From Pirellulales bacterium (lineage in GTDB: Bacteria; Planctomycetota; Planctomycetia; Pirellulales; Thermoguttaceae), in the NCBI GenBank assembly GCA_016931995.1, contig JAFGDS010000025.1, forward strand, positions 1 to 64,000: DNA of 64,000 bases. Reading direction: 5' to 3'. This document shows positions 47,825 through 57,167 of the stretch, piece after piece; within the stretch, counting starts at the first letter, position 1, and every line of letters begins with the position of its first letter. Made by a program: the position numbers and the translations under genes. A model generated the notes under the pieces. It ran no database searches, had not been told where the DNA came from, and saw only the letters and a program-made list of their open reading frames with translations.

Positions 47825-49585
47825 ATGGCCAAAAAGAAAAAAATCAACCTCACCATCGACGATACGCCCATCTCGGTCGATGAGGGCACGACCATCATGC
47901 GGGCGGCCGAAAAGCTCGGAATCGACATCCCCCGGCTGTGCTACCATCCGGAACTCAGCCTCGCCGGCTCGTGCCGCGTGTGCATCGTCGATGTGAAGGG
48001 CATGGGCTACTTCATGACCGCGTGCAGCGTCGCCGTGTGGGAGGGCATGGAAGTCCAGACCAACTCCCCCGAAATCCGCCAGGCCCGCCGCGATATCGTC
48101 GAACTCCTCCTGGACAATCATCCCCAGGACTGCCAAACCTGCGAACGCGACGGACGCTGCGAGCTGCAAAACCTCGCCTATTCGATGGGCGTCCGCACCC
48201 GACTCTTCGAGGGCCGGCGCAAGGAATTCCCCATCGAGGCCACCAGCCATTCCGTCGTCCGCAACCCGGAGAAGTGCATCCTCTGCGGCCGGTGCGTCCG
48301 CGTCTGCGCCGAGATCCAGGGCGTGTACAACTTGAGCCAGCACGGCCGCGGGTTCAACACCGTCGTCGGCCCCGCCCACCTGGGCAATATGGACGACTCG
48401 GTCTGCATCCAGTGCGGCCAGTGCATCAACGCCTGCCCCACCGCCGCCCTGCTCGAAAAACCCAGCACCGACGCCGTCTGGCGGGCGCTGGCCGATCCCG
48501 AGCTGCACGTCGTCGTGCAGACCGCTCCGTCCATCCGCGCGGCCATCGGCGAGGGCTTCGACATGCCGCCCGGCACGCCCGCCACCGGACGCATGATCAC
48601 CGCCCTGCGGCGCCTCGGGTTCGACGCCGTCTTCGACACCAACTTTGGCGCCGACCTGACCATCGTCGAGGAAGCCCACGAATTCCTCACGCGGCTCAAG
48701 GAAGGCCCCCTGCCGATGATCACCTCCTGCTCGCCCGGCTGGATCAGCTTCATGGAGCGGTTCTACCCCGAGCTGATCCCCCACGCCTCGACCTGCCGCT
48801 CGCCGATGAGCATGTTGTCGGTGCTGTCGAAGACCTACTACGCCGAGAAGCTCGGGCTCGATGCGTCGAAAATCTTCACGGTGGCCGTGATGCCCTGCGT
48901 GGCGAAGAAGTACGAAGCCGCCCGGCCGGAACACGCCGACGTGCTCGAACGCCCCTACACCGACGCCGTGCTGACCACCCGCGAGCTGATCTGGATGATC
49001 AAGTGCTACGGCATCAGCCTGGCCACGCTGCCGGAGGGCGAGTTCGACGCGCCGTTGGGCCTCTCCAGCGGCGCCGGCGACATCTTCGGCTCGACCGGCG
49101 GCGTGATGGAGGCCACGCTCCGCGCCGCCAGCAAGCTCATCACCGGCAAGCCCGGCTATCGGGTCGAGTTCACCGAGGTCCGCGCGGTCGAAGGGCTCCG
49201 CGAGCTGTACGTGGCCGTCGGGCCGCAGAACATCCACGTGGGCGTGGCCAACGGCCTGCAAAACGCCAAAACGCTCTTGGACAAGGTCGTCCGCGGCGAG
49301 GAGGAGTTCCACGTGATCGAGGTCATGGCGTGCCCCGGCGGCTGCATCGGCGGCGGGGGCCAGCCCTATCCGCCTCCCGGCGTCGAGATCCTCGATCCCG
49401 ACCTCCTGCGCAAGCGGGCCGAGGCGCTCTACGCGATCGACCACGACAAGAAGCTCCGCGAGTCGTACGACAACCCGGCCATCTCGGAGCTTTACGACAC
49501 GTACCTGGACGAGCCCGGCTCGGCCAAGGCCCACAAGCTGCTCCACACCCACTACGCGCCCAAGCTCCCGCGAGGCATCCGATGA
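47825..49585 (+). CDS. hydA: [FeFe]-hydrogenase catalytic subunit
   Basis: A 586-residue group A [FeFe]-hydrogenase producing or consuming H2. N-terminus: 2Fe-2S ferredoxin (C39, C50, C53, C67), His/Cys 4Fe-4S site (H99, C103, C106, C112) and two 4Fe-4S clusters (C151-C161, C194-C204). H-cluster motifs: L1 TSCSPGW (C302), L2 MPCVAKK (C358), L3 MACPGGCIGG (C503, C507). A Fe_hyd_SSU tail follows. L1 has Ser303 where many enzymes have a second Cys; this is a known variant. hydC overlaps the stop by 4 bp. The maturases HydEFG are outside the window. Confidence 0.96.
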   Translation: MAKKKKINLTIDDTPISVDEGTTIMRAAEKLGIDIPRLCYHPELSLAGSCRVCIVDVKGMGYFMTACSVAVWEGMEVQTNSPEIRQARRDIVELLLDNHPQDCQTCERDGRCELQNLAYSMGVRTRLFEGRRKEFPIEATSHSVVRNPEKCILCGRCVRVCAEIQGVYNLSQHGRGFNTVVGPAHLGNMDDSVCIQCGQCINACPTAALLEKPSTDAVWRALADPELHVVVQTAPSIRAAIGEGFDMPPGTPATGRMITALRRLGFDAVFDTNFGADLTIVEEAHEFLTRLKEGPLPMITSCSPGWISFMERFYPELIPHASTCRSPMSMLSVLSKTYYAEKLGLDASKIFTVAVMPCVAKKYEAARPEHADVLERPYTDAVLTTRELIWMIKCYGISLATLPEGEFDAPLGLSSGAGDIFGSTGGVMEATLRAASKLITGKPGYRVEFTEVRAVEGLRELYVAVGPQNIHVGVANGLQNAKTLLDKVVRGEEEFHVIEVMACPGGCIGGGGQPYPPPGVEILDPDLLRKRAEALYAIDHDKKLRESYDNPAISELYDTYLDEPGSAKAHKLLHTHYAPKLPRGIR

Positions 49586-50118
49586 GCACGACGCCCGACG
49601 TCCACCAGCAGGTCGAAGCCCAAAGCCGCGAGATCCTCGGCGAGGACATCGTCGCCTACATCGAGCAGTGCCACGCGGACCCCGAGCCGTCGGGCAAGCT
49701 GATCGCCGTGCTGCATCGCGTCCAGGCGAAATTCGGCTACCTGGCCCCCGCCCATCTCGACGCGGTCTCGCAGCTCCTGCGCGTGCCGGCCGCCAAAGTG
49801 TCCGGCGTGGCCAGCTTCTACCACTTCTTCCGCTTGACGCCTCGCGGCCGCCACGTTATCAACCTGTGCCTGGGCACGGCCTGCTACGTGAAAGGCGCGG
49901 ACCAGATCGCCCAGAAGCTCCGCGACGAGCTAGGCATCACCTTCGGCGAGACCAGCCCCGACGGCATGTTCTCCCTCGAAGCCACCCGCTGCCTCGGCAC
50001 CTGCGGCCTGGCCCCGGTCATGATAGTCGACGCCGACGTCCACGCCGAAGTCACCCCCGACCAAGTCCCCCTCATCCTCGAACGCTACATTCGCGAAGCC
50101 CGCAAAGAGCGGGCGTAA
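49582..50118 (+). CDS. hydC: [FeFe]-hydrogenase NuoE-like subunit
   Basis: A 178-residue thioredoxin-like 2Fe-2S subunit with the four cysteine ligands in CLGTACYVKGA and ATRCLGTCGLAPV. It transfers electrons between the flavin subunit and the hydrogenase. ATGA overlap with hydA shows tight coupling. Together with the two upstream genes it gives a full HydABC set, probably bifurcating between NAD(P)H and ferredoxin, although whether it bifurcates cannot be proven from sequence. Confidence 0.93.
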   Translation: MSTTPDVHQQVEAQSREILGEDIVAYIEQCHADPEPSGKLIAVLHRVQAKFGYLAPAHLDAVSQLLRVPAAKVSGVASFYHFFRLTPRGRHVINLCLGTACYVKGADQIAQKLRDELGITFGETSPDGMFSLEATRCLGTCGLAPVMIVDADVHAEVTPDQVPLILERYIREARKERA

Positions 50119-50124
50119 ACCATC

Positions 50125-50148
50125 CCCTCTCCCGCAAACGGGAGAGGG
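50125..50148 (+). repeat. Family H hairpin after hydC
   Basis: A perfect 10-bp stem CCCTCTCCCG-CAAA-CGGGAGAGGG (50125-50148), followed by TGAGGGTGAGGGG. The same element is found in very many bacterial genomes. There is no T-run, but its position 6 bp after hydC suggests a terminator or mRNA end-protection role. Confidence 0.85.
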
Positions 50149-50228
50149 TGAGGGTGAGGGGAGGCGGGGGCGAGGCTCGGGGGATCGGGCGGGGTAGCGG
50201 GAATCGGCGCACTGAACGGTTTTCGCCG

Positions 50229-52385
50229 TCATCCGCATCGGCGGTAGACCTTCTGGCCAACATGAAGACTCGACCGCTGCAGTGTCGTCTTGATGCCCAC
50301 TCTGCAGGGCCCCACCGCATTTGCCACGGGATTTTGCCCAACCTGCAGCGATTCGACGGCCTCCTCGTGATACTGTTCCCCGAGGCGAACTCCAAGGGTG
50401 TCACCGAAATTGATCGTTTCGCCGGCGCGAAGTTCGACGTCCATGACAGAAAGCTGCCCGAAGAAATGCGCCAGAATCCCAATTTCGCGGTATACGGGTG
50501 GAGTCGAACCTTGTCGACCAGGAGCAAACAAGAGACATCTGACTTTCTCAACATCCCATCCAAGTTCCTTCACCCCTTGAACAAGAAGACGCAGATCTGC
50601 CGCTGTGATCAGGGTGAGTCCATGCTGTTCGGCAATAATCCTCGCGTCATCCGGGACGGCATTCTCTACGGACCGCAATGCAAACGGCCTGTCTTTCTGG
50701 TGGTTGATGATACAGAGCGCTGAACAGTCGCCCTTCTGGTGCCGTTCAGACTCGGCCAACCGTGAGACTACGTTCCAGACTGCGCAGGACTCGACCAAGC
50801 TATCGCACTCGAAACAGAACACCACTGCATGGCGTTCTTTGTACCTGATATGATATCGCTCGTGAACTGTCGGAGAGTCCTCAGGTTCGGGTGGTGCATC
50901 CTCGTATTCGACGCCAAGCCAGTCGAAGCTCATTAGCGCAAACAATTCAATATCAGATCCCTTCCCCTCCAATAACGCGAGGTATTGCGAACGCAACATC
51001 GCTCCAACATGCTTGCCGCCCTGCTTGTCTGGCAACACCACAACGCCCACATCGCTGTACTCAACAGCATATCTTGGAATATGTTGACCTCGCATCGCTT
51101 CGAAGAGCGCATAGTATTCGGATTCGTCTTTTGCCCTTCCTTCCGTCCACGACAACCAGTCGTACAACCATGTCATGGTTTCAATGGCGCGAAGCATCGG
51201 GCCACGCGAATGGACGTCCACTCGAAGTCCCTCATGGACTATTTTGTGCCGCAGTTTTCGGACCTTTTCAAGCTCAGACTTCAATCGAATACCATTGATA
51301 TAGGGAATGGGACTGAGAATTGGTCCTGGTATGCGCGTAACGCTGATTCTCTCATAGTCCGCCACGCGTTTGTCGAAGCTATTCCGCGTCTCTGACAGCC
51401 GATCTTGGATCTGCTGTTTCGTCCAGCCTTTGTCACCAAGGAGTCTTGAGATCTGCGCCTCCAACGCAACCTCGATTGCTGTTACGGCAAAGCGGACTGC
51501 ATCGTCAAGATGCCCTCGATAGTAGAGGCTGCGCGCATTCAAGACCTCCAACATGCCGGGTTCAGCAATGGTCTCGAGTTGTGACGAGAGTGTCTCCGGA
51601 GTTACAGTCTGAATCGGCCGTTGTTCACCTTCGCTGACCCCGCGAAGCATTGGATACCAGTCTCGATCCCAATAAGGCATCAACGATATCCGCACAACTC
51701 TATCGTCGTGTTTTACGAACCATACAGGCACGTCCCATTGGCTAACTTGAAAGGCGAAGGGGTCACGGGACGTAATCCGATAAGCTGCAATCATGTTGTT
51801 CAAGAACGGAATATGAGCGTAGGCCAAAGACTGAAGATACTCGTCAGATCGGTTGACACGCCTGACCGCCCATGACTCCTGCTGTGAAGCATCGGCTGGC
51901 TCCAGCAACGCGAGAACCGCGTCCTCTATTACCTCCGGTCGGAAGACGACCATCGTTCTCGTGAAACGCTGAATTGGCGCTCTGGATGAGGCAACGAGTC
52001 GTGGAGGATCTTCGCCACCCGCCAGCTCGTCACTCGGTCCAACAAAGATGACGTTGCGCTGGGAATTGAAAAAGAACGGGCCGTCATAGACGGTCATGTA
52101 TCGTCCTCTTATGCCTGCCGAAATCGTCGCACCATTATGGGTAACCTTAATCTCACAATCGGGGACCATGACCCAAAAAGGCAATTCAACCATCAATTGG
52201 ATAGGAATAGACCGCCCCTTCCAGAACGCCGACTCCTCAGCGGCCGCTGCTTCAATCTCTTTTTGCCAGTCTTCCTCAGAGATGAGTGACATAGGACCTC
52301 TTCCCAACGCGAACACTCGCGGCGGACCGCTCATCTCGGTAGGAATACCGCTTTCCCGCAATCGACGCCGGCTAGTTGGCTCCAT
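50229..52385 (-). CDS. HEPN-like / nuclease-like / EF-Tu-barrel multidomain protein
   Basis: A 718-residue protein with no known name. Residues 1-275 are unrecognised. Residues about 276-415 are helical with the RX4H signature (R379-H-K-I-V-H384) typical of HEPN ribonucleases. Residues about 505-605 look like a restriction-endonuclease-fold region (VVFCFECDSL, CIINHQKDRPFALRS), but ECD stands where ExK is expected. Residues about 630-716 resemble the second domain of EF-Tu (GDTLGVRL, VESLQVGQNPV, VGIKT). The gene is AT-richer than its surroundings. GGAAGAGG upstream supports 52385; 52292 is a second good start. Role in defence or stress is inference. Confidence 0.7.
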   Translation of the reverse strand: MEPTSRRRLRESGIPTEMSGPPRVFALGRGPMSLISEEDWQKEIEAAAAEESAFWKGRSIPIQLMVELPFWVMVPDCEIKVTHNGATISAGIRGRYMTVYDGPFFFNSQRNVIFVGPSDELAGGEDPPRLVASSRAPIQRFTRTMVVFRPEVIEDAVLALLEPADASQQESWAVRRVNRSDEYLQSLAYAHIPFLNNMIAAYRITSRDPFAFQVSQWDVPVWFVKHDDRVVRISLMPYWDRDWYPMLRGVSEGEQRPIQTVTPETLSSQLETIAEPGMLEVLNARSLYYRGHLDDAVRFAVTAIEVALEAQISRLLGDKGWTKQQIQDRLSETRNSFDKRVADYERISVTRIPGPILSPIPYINGIRLKSELEKVRKLRHKIVHEGLRVDVHSRGPMLRAIETMTWLYDWLSWTEGRAKDESEYYALFEAMRGQHIPRYAVEYSDVGVVVLPDKQGGKHVGAMLRSQYLALLEGKGSDIELFALMSFDWLGVEYEDAPPEPEDSPTVHERYHIRYKERHAVVFCFECDSLVESCAVWNVVSRLAESERHQKGDCSALCIINHQKDRPFALRSVENAVPDDARIIAEQHGLTLITAADLRLLVQGVKELGWDVEKVRCLLFAPGRQGSTPPVYREIGILAHFFGQLSVMDVELRAGETINFGDTLGVRLGEQYHEEAVESLQVGQNPVANAVGPCRVGIKTTLQRSSLHVGQKVYRRCG

Positions 52386-52561
52386 GAATGCACCTCTTCC
52401 AGGTACCTGAGACACCATCAGTCGATCGAGGCTACCGGGCGAACGGCGCCGTGGGGCGGCAAGCCCCGGAGGACGTCAATCTCCAACGGGCAGGATAGCC
52501 GGCGGGCGAACGGCGAGGCAAGGCCGTCGGAAAGCGGAAAGCCGAAAGCGGCTCGATCCCG

Positions 52562-52917
52562 GATCTCAAATCTCAAATCCCCAGCCCCCAGCCCCCAATC
52601 CCCAGTCCCAATCCCCAATCCCCAATCCCCAATCCCCGATCCCCGCGCCCCGATCCCCGCGCCCCGATCCCCGATCCCCGATCCCCGATCCCCGATCCCC
52701 GAGCCCCGAGTCCCGAGTCCCGAGTCCCGAGTCCCCGCGCCGCGGCGCTCCCCAATGTCCCGTCGCGCCACCCTGCCGCGCAAGCCGACCTCGGCGCCCG
52801 GCGAAGCCGCAAGCGGCGCCCTTCCGCTTCCCGCTCTCCGCTTCCCGCCCTTCCGCTTTCCGCTTTCCGTTTTCCGACCTCCCACCTCCGACCTCCGACC
52901 TCCGACCTCCGACTTCC
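52562..52917. repeat. Long low-complexity repeats (families D and E)
   Basis: 52562-52737 is an array of about two dozen heptamer-like units (ATCCCCA, ATCCCCG, GTCCCGA variants), with changes spreading in blocks, as expected of local unit expansion. 52821-52917 is a run of TTCCGCT and CCTCCGA units. Shorter relatives are at 7369-7470. Not a CRISPR: there are no spacers. Strand slippage is likely. The parts of 52386-53058 outside the repeats hold nothing recognisable except the promoter below. Confidence 0.85.
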
Positions 52918-52963
52918 CCGCGGCCGCGTCCCCAATCTCGGCGCGCCGGCGGCGAAGTTGCTC

Positions 52964-52991
52964 TTGTCAAATGGACCCGGAGTGATACATT
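52964..52991 (+). promoter_or_regulatory. Candidate promoter of the methyltransferase/ATP-grasp gene
   Basis: TTGTCA (52964-52969; five of six), 16-bp spacer, TACATT (52986-52991; four of six). Located about 68 bp before the start codon at 53059. Confidence 0.4.
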
Positions 52992-53058
52992 TCACGTGAT
53001 TAACCTCGCGCGGCTGCGGGAGCGGCTGCCACACTTTATATGTTGTGGGATTCTCACG

Positions 53059-55125
53059 ATGAGCACTTCCGGAACGACCACCAGGACGCAGGGACCGCAC
53101 TCGTCGAACGGCTCGTCGAAGCGACAGGCCGCCAATGGCAGCAGCCGCACGATCGGCCCGGTCCACGACCTGGAACGCCACCTTCCCCAGGATTGGTGGC
53201 GGAGGCTCTTCAACTCGATCTATTTGAAGACCGACGGCGACGTGGTCGAGAACGACGCGAACACCCGCCGCGAGGTCGAGCTTCTGGTTCGCTCGGTGGG
53301 GTTGGAACCCAACGATAGAATTCTGGACCTCTGCTGCGGCCAGGGACGCCACTCCCTCGAACTCGCCCGGCAGGGATTCCAGCACGTCACCGGCGTCGAT
53401 CGATCCCGATACCTCGTCCGCCTCGCCCGCCGCAGGGCGAAGAGCCAGGGCCTCTCCGTGGCCTTCCACGAGGGCGACGCCCGGCGGTTCCGCCTTCCGG
53501 CCAATAGCTTCCACTGCGTCGCCCTGATGGGCAACTCCTTCGGCTACTTCGAGCGGGAGGAGGACGACCGCCGCGTGCTCGAGTCGATCAAGCGGGTGCT
53601 CCGCTCCAGCGGCACGCTCGCCCTGGACCTCGTCGACGGCGACTGGATGCGGACCCACTTCGAGCCGCGAAGCTGGGAGTGGATCGACCAGAACCACCTC
53701 GTCTGCCGCGAGCGCTCCGTCTCCGCCGACGGCACCCGCATGATCTCCCGCGAAGTCGTCGTCCACTGCGAGCGGGGGGTTATCGTCGACCAGTTCTACG
53801 CCGAGCGGCTCTACGCGAAGCAGCAGATCTGCGACCTCCTGGAGCAGGTCGGCTTCCGGGCGATCCGCGACCATGGGGCCCTGTTGGCCGAGTCCGTCCG
53901 CAACCAGGACCTCGGCATGATGGCCCACCGCATGTTCTTGACCGCCCAGGCGCCCGTCCGGACGGTTGCCGTCGCCAAGAGCGCCCCGCCGTTTCCCGAG
54001 GTCACCGTCCTGCTGGGCGACCCCCGCCTGCCCGACGGCGTGAAGCGCGGCGGCCAGTTCAACCCCGAGGACTTCGAGACGATCGAGCGGATGAAGCGGG
54101 CGCTGCCCGAGATGCCCGAGTACCGCTTCCGCTTCCTCGACAACCATGCCTCGCTGATCGCCGACCTGCGGTCCAACCCGCCGCAGTTCGTGCTGAACCT
54201 GTGCGACGAAGGCTACGACAACGACGCCTTCCAGGAGCTGCACGTCCCGGCGATCCTCGAGATGCTGAACATCCCCTACAGCGGGGCCGGACCCGCGTGC
54301 CTCGGCTTCTGCTACAACAAGGCCTTCGTCCGGGCGATTGCCCGCGCGATCGACGTGCCCACGCCGCTGGAAACCTACTTCGACCCCGACGACCAGTCGG
54401 CCACGCTCCCGTCCGTCTTCCCCGCGCTGGTGAAGCCGAATTACGGCGACAGCAGCCTGGGCATCACCAAGGACGCCGTCGTCCACACGCCCGAGCAGCT
54501 CATCCAGTATCTGGACAAGCTCCGCAACGAGCTGCCCGGCCGGCCCGTGCTCATCCAGGAATTCCTCTCCGGGGCCGAGTACAGCGTGGGCATCGTCGGC
54601 AATCCGGGCTCGGGATACCACGTCCTGCCCGTGCTCGAGGTGGACTACAGCGGCCTGGACGAGGGCCTGCCCTGGATCCTCGGCTACGAGTCGAAGTGGG
54701 ACCCCACCTCGCCCTACTGGACCCAAATCAAGTACCAAGAGGCGGATCTCCACGAGGAACAGAAGCGCCGGCTCATCGACCGCTCCATCCTGCTGTTCGA
54801 GCGGCTGGAGTGCCGCGACTACGCCCGATTCGACTTCCGCGCGGACGCCTCGGGCAAGATCAAGCTGCTCGAGGCCAACCCGAACCCCGGCTGGTGCTGG
54901 GACGGCAAATTCAACTACATGGCCGGCTTCGAGGGCCTCCGCTACGCCGACCTCCTGCGGATGATCATCTCCGCCGCCCAGGACCGCATCACCGCGCGGC
55001 AAAACGGCCACGGCAACGGTAACGGTAACGGTAACGGCCACGCCAACACCAATGGCAACGGCCACGCCACGAAGCCCCAACCGGCGCAACAGCCGGCCGA
55101 GCCGGCCACCTGCGCTGCGCCGTAG
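53059..55125 (+). CDS. Methyltransferase/ATP-grasp ligase fusion
   Basis: A 688-residue two-domain enzyme. Residues about 40-300 are a class I SAM methyltransferase (motif I ILDLCCGQGRHSLELARQG, D90). Residues about 310-645 are an ATP-grasp domain like D-Ala-D-Ala ligase (FPALVKPNYGDSSLGI, VLIQEFLSGAEYSVGIV, metal-binding LLEANPNPGWCWDG). The tail from 649 is a low-complexity Asn/Gly/His run. The two halves probably modify the same small molecule or peptide in sequence. Candidates are peptidoglycan-like dipeptides or a peptide-type natural product; none can be proven. No biosynthetic cluster surrounds it. Confidence 0.82.
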   Translation: MSTSGTTTRTQGPHSSNGSSKRQAANGSSRTIGPVHDLERHLPQDWWRRLFNSIYLKTDGDVVENDANTRREVELLVRSVGLEPNDRILDLCCGQGRHSLELARQGFQHVTGVDRSRYLVRLARRRAKSQGLSVAFHEGDARRFRLPANSFHCVALMGNSFGYFEREEDDRRVLESIKRVLRSSGTLALDLVDGDWMRTHFEPRSWEWIDQNHLVCRERSVSADGTRMISREVVVHCERGVIVDQFYAERLYAKQQICDLLEQVGFRAIRDHGALLAESVRNQDLGMMAHRMFLTAQAPVRTVAVAKSAPPFPEVTVLLGDPRLPDGVKRGGQFNPEDFETIERMKRALPEMPEYRFRFLDNHASLIADLRSNPPQFVLNLCDEGYDNDAFQELHVPAILEMLNIPYSGAGPACLGFCYNKAFVRAIARAIDVPTPLETYFDPDDQSATLPSVFPALVKPNYGDSSLGITKDAVVHTPEQLIQYLDKLRNELPGRPVLIQEFLSGAEYSVGIVGNPGSGYHVLPVLEVDYSGLDEGLPWILGYESKWDPTSPYWTQIKYQEADLHEEQKRRLIDRSILLFERLECRDYARFDFRADASGKIKLLEANPNPGWCWDGKFNYMAGFEGLRYADLLRMIISAAQDRITARQNGHGNGNGNGNGHANTNGNGHATKPQPAQQPAEPATCAAP

Positions 55126-55404
55126 CCGGGCGGCCCAGCCTGATACCCCCTTCCTCCCCTCGACCGAGGGATGAGAACGTCGTTTTTTTGCGCGGGTCGA
55201 ACTGGTCATTCGCCCGACAAGCGGTTAAGATAACTAGTGGAGAGGGCACGCCCGGTTCATTCGCTCGCGCGTCGAAAGTCTGTCGTCCGAACCGGGCGGA
55301 TTGGCGTACGCGGACAGAAAGGAGCGTCGGAAGACAGAACGGATCGAAGAGGCCTCGTCAGAACGTCCCAGCTCGTCTTTTTGGGCACGAGGAGGGCGTG
55401 TGCG

Positions 55405-55758
55405 ATGTCGATCCGCGTGACCTGTCCCAATGGACACCAGTTGCGGGTGAAGGACGCCTGCGCCGGCAAGACCGGCCTTTGCCCCGTGTGCAAGGCCAAA
55501 GTCCACGTGCCCGACCCCAACGGTTCCATGTCCGAGGACGACATCATCAGCGTCCTGGGCCCTCACGAACCGGGCAATGGCTCGCACCTCTCCGCCGCGG
55601 CCGGCGAAAGTCGCTCCTCGATCGGCTCGCGATCGGGCATCCGCGAGGGCGCCAGCCCTCCCAAAAAAAGCTGCAACAATTGCAACCGCGAAATCGCCGC
55701 CGGCACCCACATCTGCCCCTTCTGCCGTACCTACATCGCCAATCTGAGCGATCTGTAG
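55405..55758 (+). CDS. Small protein with two zinc-ribbon motifs
   Basis: A 117-residue protein with MSIRVTCPNGHQLRVKD, an N-terminus common in planctomycetes. Residues 7-29 form one ribbon (CPNGHQ with CPVCK), and residues 90-108 a second pair (CNNCNREI with CPFCRTYI). The middle is Ser/Gly-rich and probably flexible. The GAGGAGG before the ATG is strong. Function unknown; protein or nucleic-acid binding is plausible. Confidence 0.8.
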   Translation: MSIRVTCPNGHQLRVKDACAGKTGLCPVCKAKVHVPDPNGSMSEDDIISVLGPHEPGNGSHLSAAAGESRSSIGSRSGIREGASPPKKSCNNCNREIAAGTHICPFCRTYIANLSDL

Positions 55759-55806
55759 GCGCGAGCCCCCTGCCCGCGACGCCAGACACGTCCTCCTGAG
55801 CAATTT

Positions 55807-55982
55807 GTCATCCTGAGCGTAGCGAAGGATCTCGTCGGCCGTCGCGGCGTGCCACCTGCTTCGCCAGTGCCCGTTTTCTCGCCAACCCCCGGCCATTGTG
55901 CGGCCAAAGGAGAAGCCGGCATCTGGAAATCGCCCTAAGTCGTTTTCTCCCAAGGAGATCCGTCGCTGCGATCAGGATGACT
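55807..55982. repeat. Families C and A between Zn-ribbon and phoH
   Basis: A family C copy at 55807-55835, a diverged family A copy at 55849-55871, and a worn family C copy at 55953-55982. The rest of the 379-bp gap (55759-56137) shows a TATAGT at 56070, a possible -10 box for phoH, and no gene. Confidence 0.78.
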
Positions 55983-56137
55983 GAAACAGGGCGAGTGGGA
56001 GGGGGTAGGACCGTCGGTTCATTCGCACCCCCCCAAAGACGGTTCCGTTTCGCCGGGGTAGGGTTCAGGTATAGTAGAGATATGTTTGGAGACTTCAAAG
56101 GTTGGTCGCGGCGGTCGGCAGGCCGGCGCGGTGCGGC

Positions 56138-57085
56138 ATGACCAAAACCACCCTCTCCGTGGTCAGCTCCAAGACGCTCTTGGCGGTGTTCGGCGCATGC
56201 GATCGGCACGTGCGTAAGCTTCGCGAGTCGCTGGGCGTGGGCATTTTCGCCTCGGACGGCGAGATCCGCATCGAAGGCGACGCCGACGCGGTCGCCCGCG
56301 CGACCGCCGTGCTCGAGCGGCTCCAGGCCCAGGCCACCCGCCACGGCGACGTGGCCGCGGAGGACGTCGAGCGGATCCTCGCGGAGGCGACCTCCGGCGA
56401 GCTGGGGTCGCCGACGGCGCCGATCGCCGTGGCCTCCGGCCGCGAGGTCCGCCCACGCACGGCCGGTCAGGCGCGGTACGTCGAGGCGATCCGCAAAAAC
56501 GAGTTGATTCTCTGCGCGGGTCCGGCCGGTACCGGCAAAACCTATCTCGCCGTGGCCATGGCCGTCGCCGCCCTGCGCGAGGAGCGGGTCCGCAAAATCG
56601 TGCTCGTGCGGCCCGCCGTCGAGGCCGGCGAAAGCCTCGGCTTCCTCCCCGGCGACCTGCTGGCCAAGATCAACCCCTATCTCCGACCTTTGATGGACGC
56701 CTTGCGCGAAATGATGGACTACGACGTGGTGAAGCGCTATCAGGAGGAAGACGTCATCGAGGTGATTCCCTTGGCGTACATGCGGGGACGCACGCTCAAC
56801 GACGCCTTCATGATTCTCGACGAGGCGCAGAACACCACGATCTCGCAGATGAAGATGTTTTTGACGCGGATGGGCAATCGGTCGAAAATCGTCGTGTCCG
56901 GCGACACCACCCAGGTGGACCTGCCCTCCGGCACGCGCAGCGGCCTGGTCGACGGCCTCGCGCGGTTGCGCGGCATTCACGGCGTCGCCGCCGTCCGTCT
57001 CACCGGCGCGGACATCGTGCGCCATCCGCTCGTGCAGCAAATCGTCGTCGCCTACGACGGCCAACCCACCAAGAAAAAACACTGA
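56138..57085 (+). CDS. phoH: PhoH-like ATPase
   Basis: A 315-residue P-loop ATPase of the PhoH/YbeZ type. An N-terminal small domain (about 1-95) precedes the core with Walker A GPAGTGKTYLA, Walker B FMILDEAQN and RMGNRSKIVVSGD. In many bacteria it acts with YbeY in RNA metabolism; both genes are present here. The ATG at 56138 is preferred to the GTG at 56102. First gene of the phoH-pgpH-ybeY-CNNM group, which is conserved across many phyla. Confidence 0.93.
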   Translation: MTKTTLSVVSSKTLLAVFGACDRHVRKLRESLGVGIFASDGEIRIEGDADAVARATAVLERLQAQATRHGDVAAEDVERILAEATSGELGSPTAPIAVASGREVRPRTAGQARYVEAIRKNELILCAGPAGTGKTYLAVAMAVAALREERVRKIVLVRPAVEAGESLGFLPGDLLAKINPYLRPLMDALREMMDYDVVKRYQEEDVIEVIPLAYMRGRTLNDAFMILDEAQNTTISQMKMFLTRMGNRSKIVVSGDTTQVDLPSGTRSGLVDGLARLRGIHGVAAVRLTGADIVRHPLVQQIVVAYDGQPTKKKH

Positions 57086-57167
57086 CCGAGTTCTTTCAAA
57101 CGGACAATCCACGAGGGCGCCGTTCCGCGTCGCGCAACCTGCAAGCGGAAATGTTCCCTTCGATTCC

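Noticed and set aside
52562-52737. Possible CRISPR array
   Set aside because: The units are 7 bp, directly joined, with no spacers and no cas genes in the window. It is a simple-sequence array.
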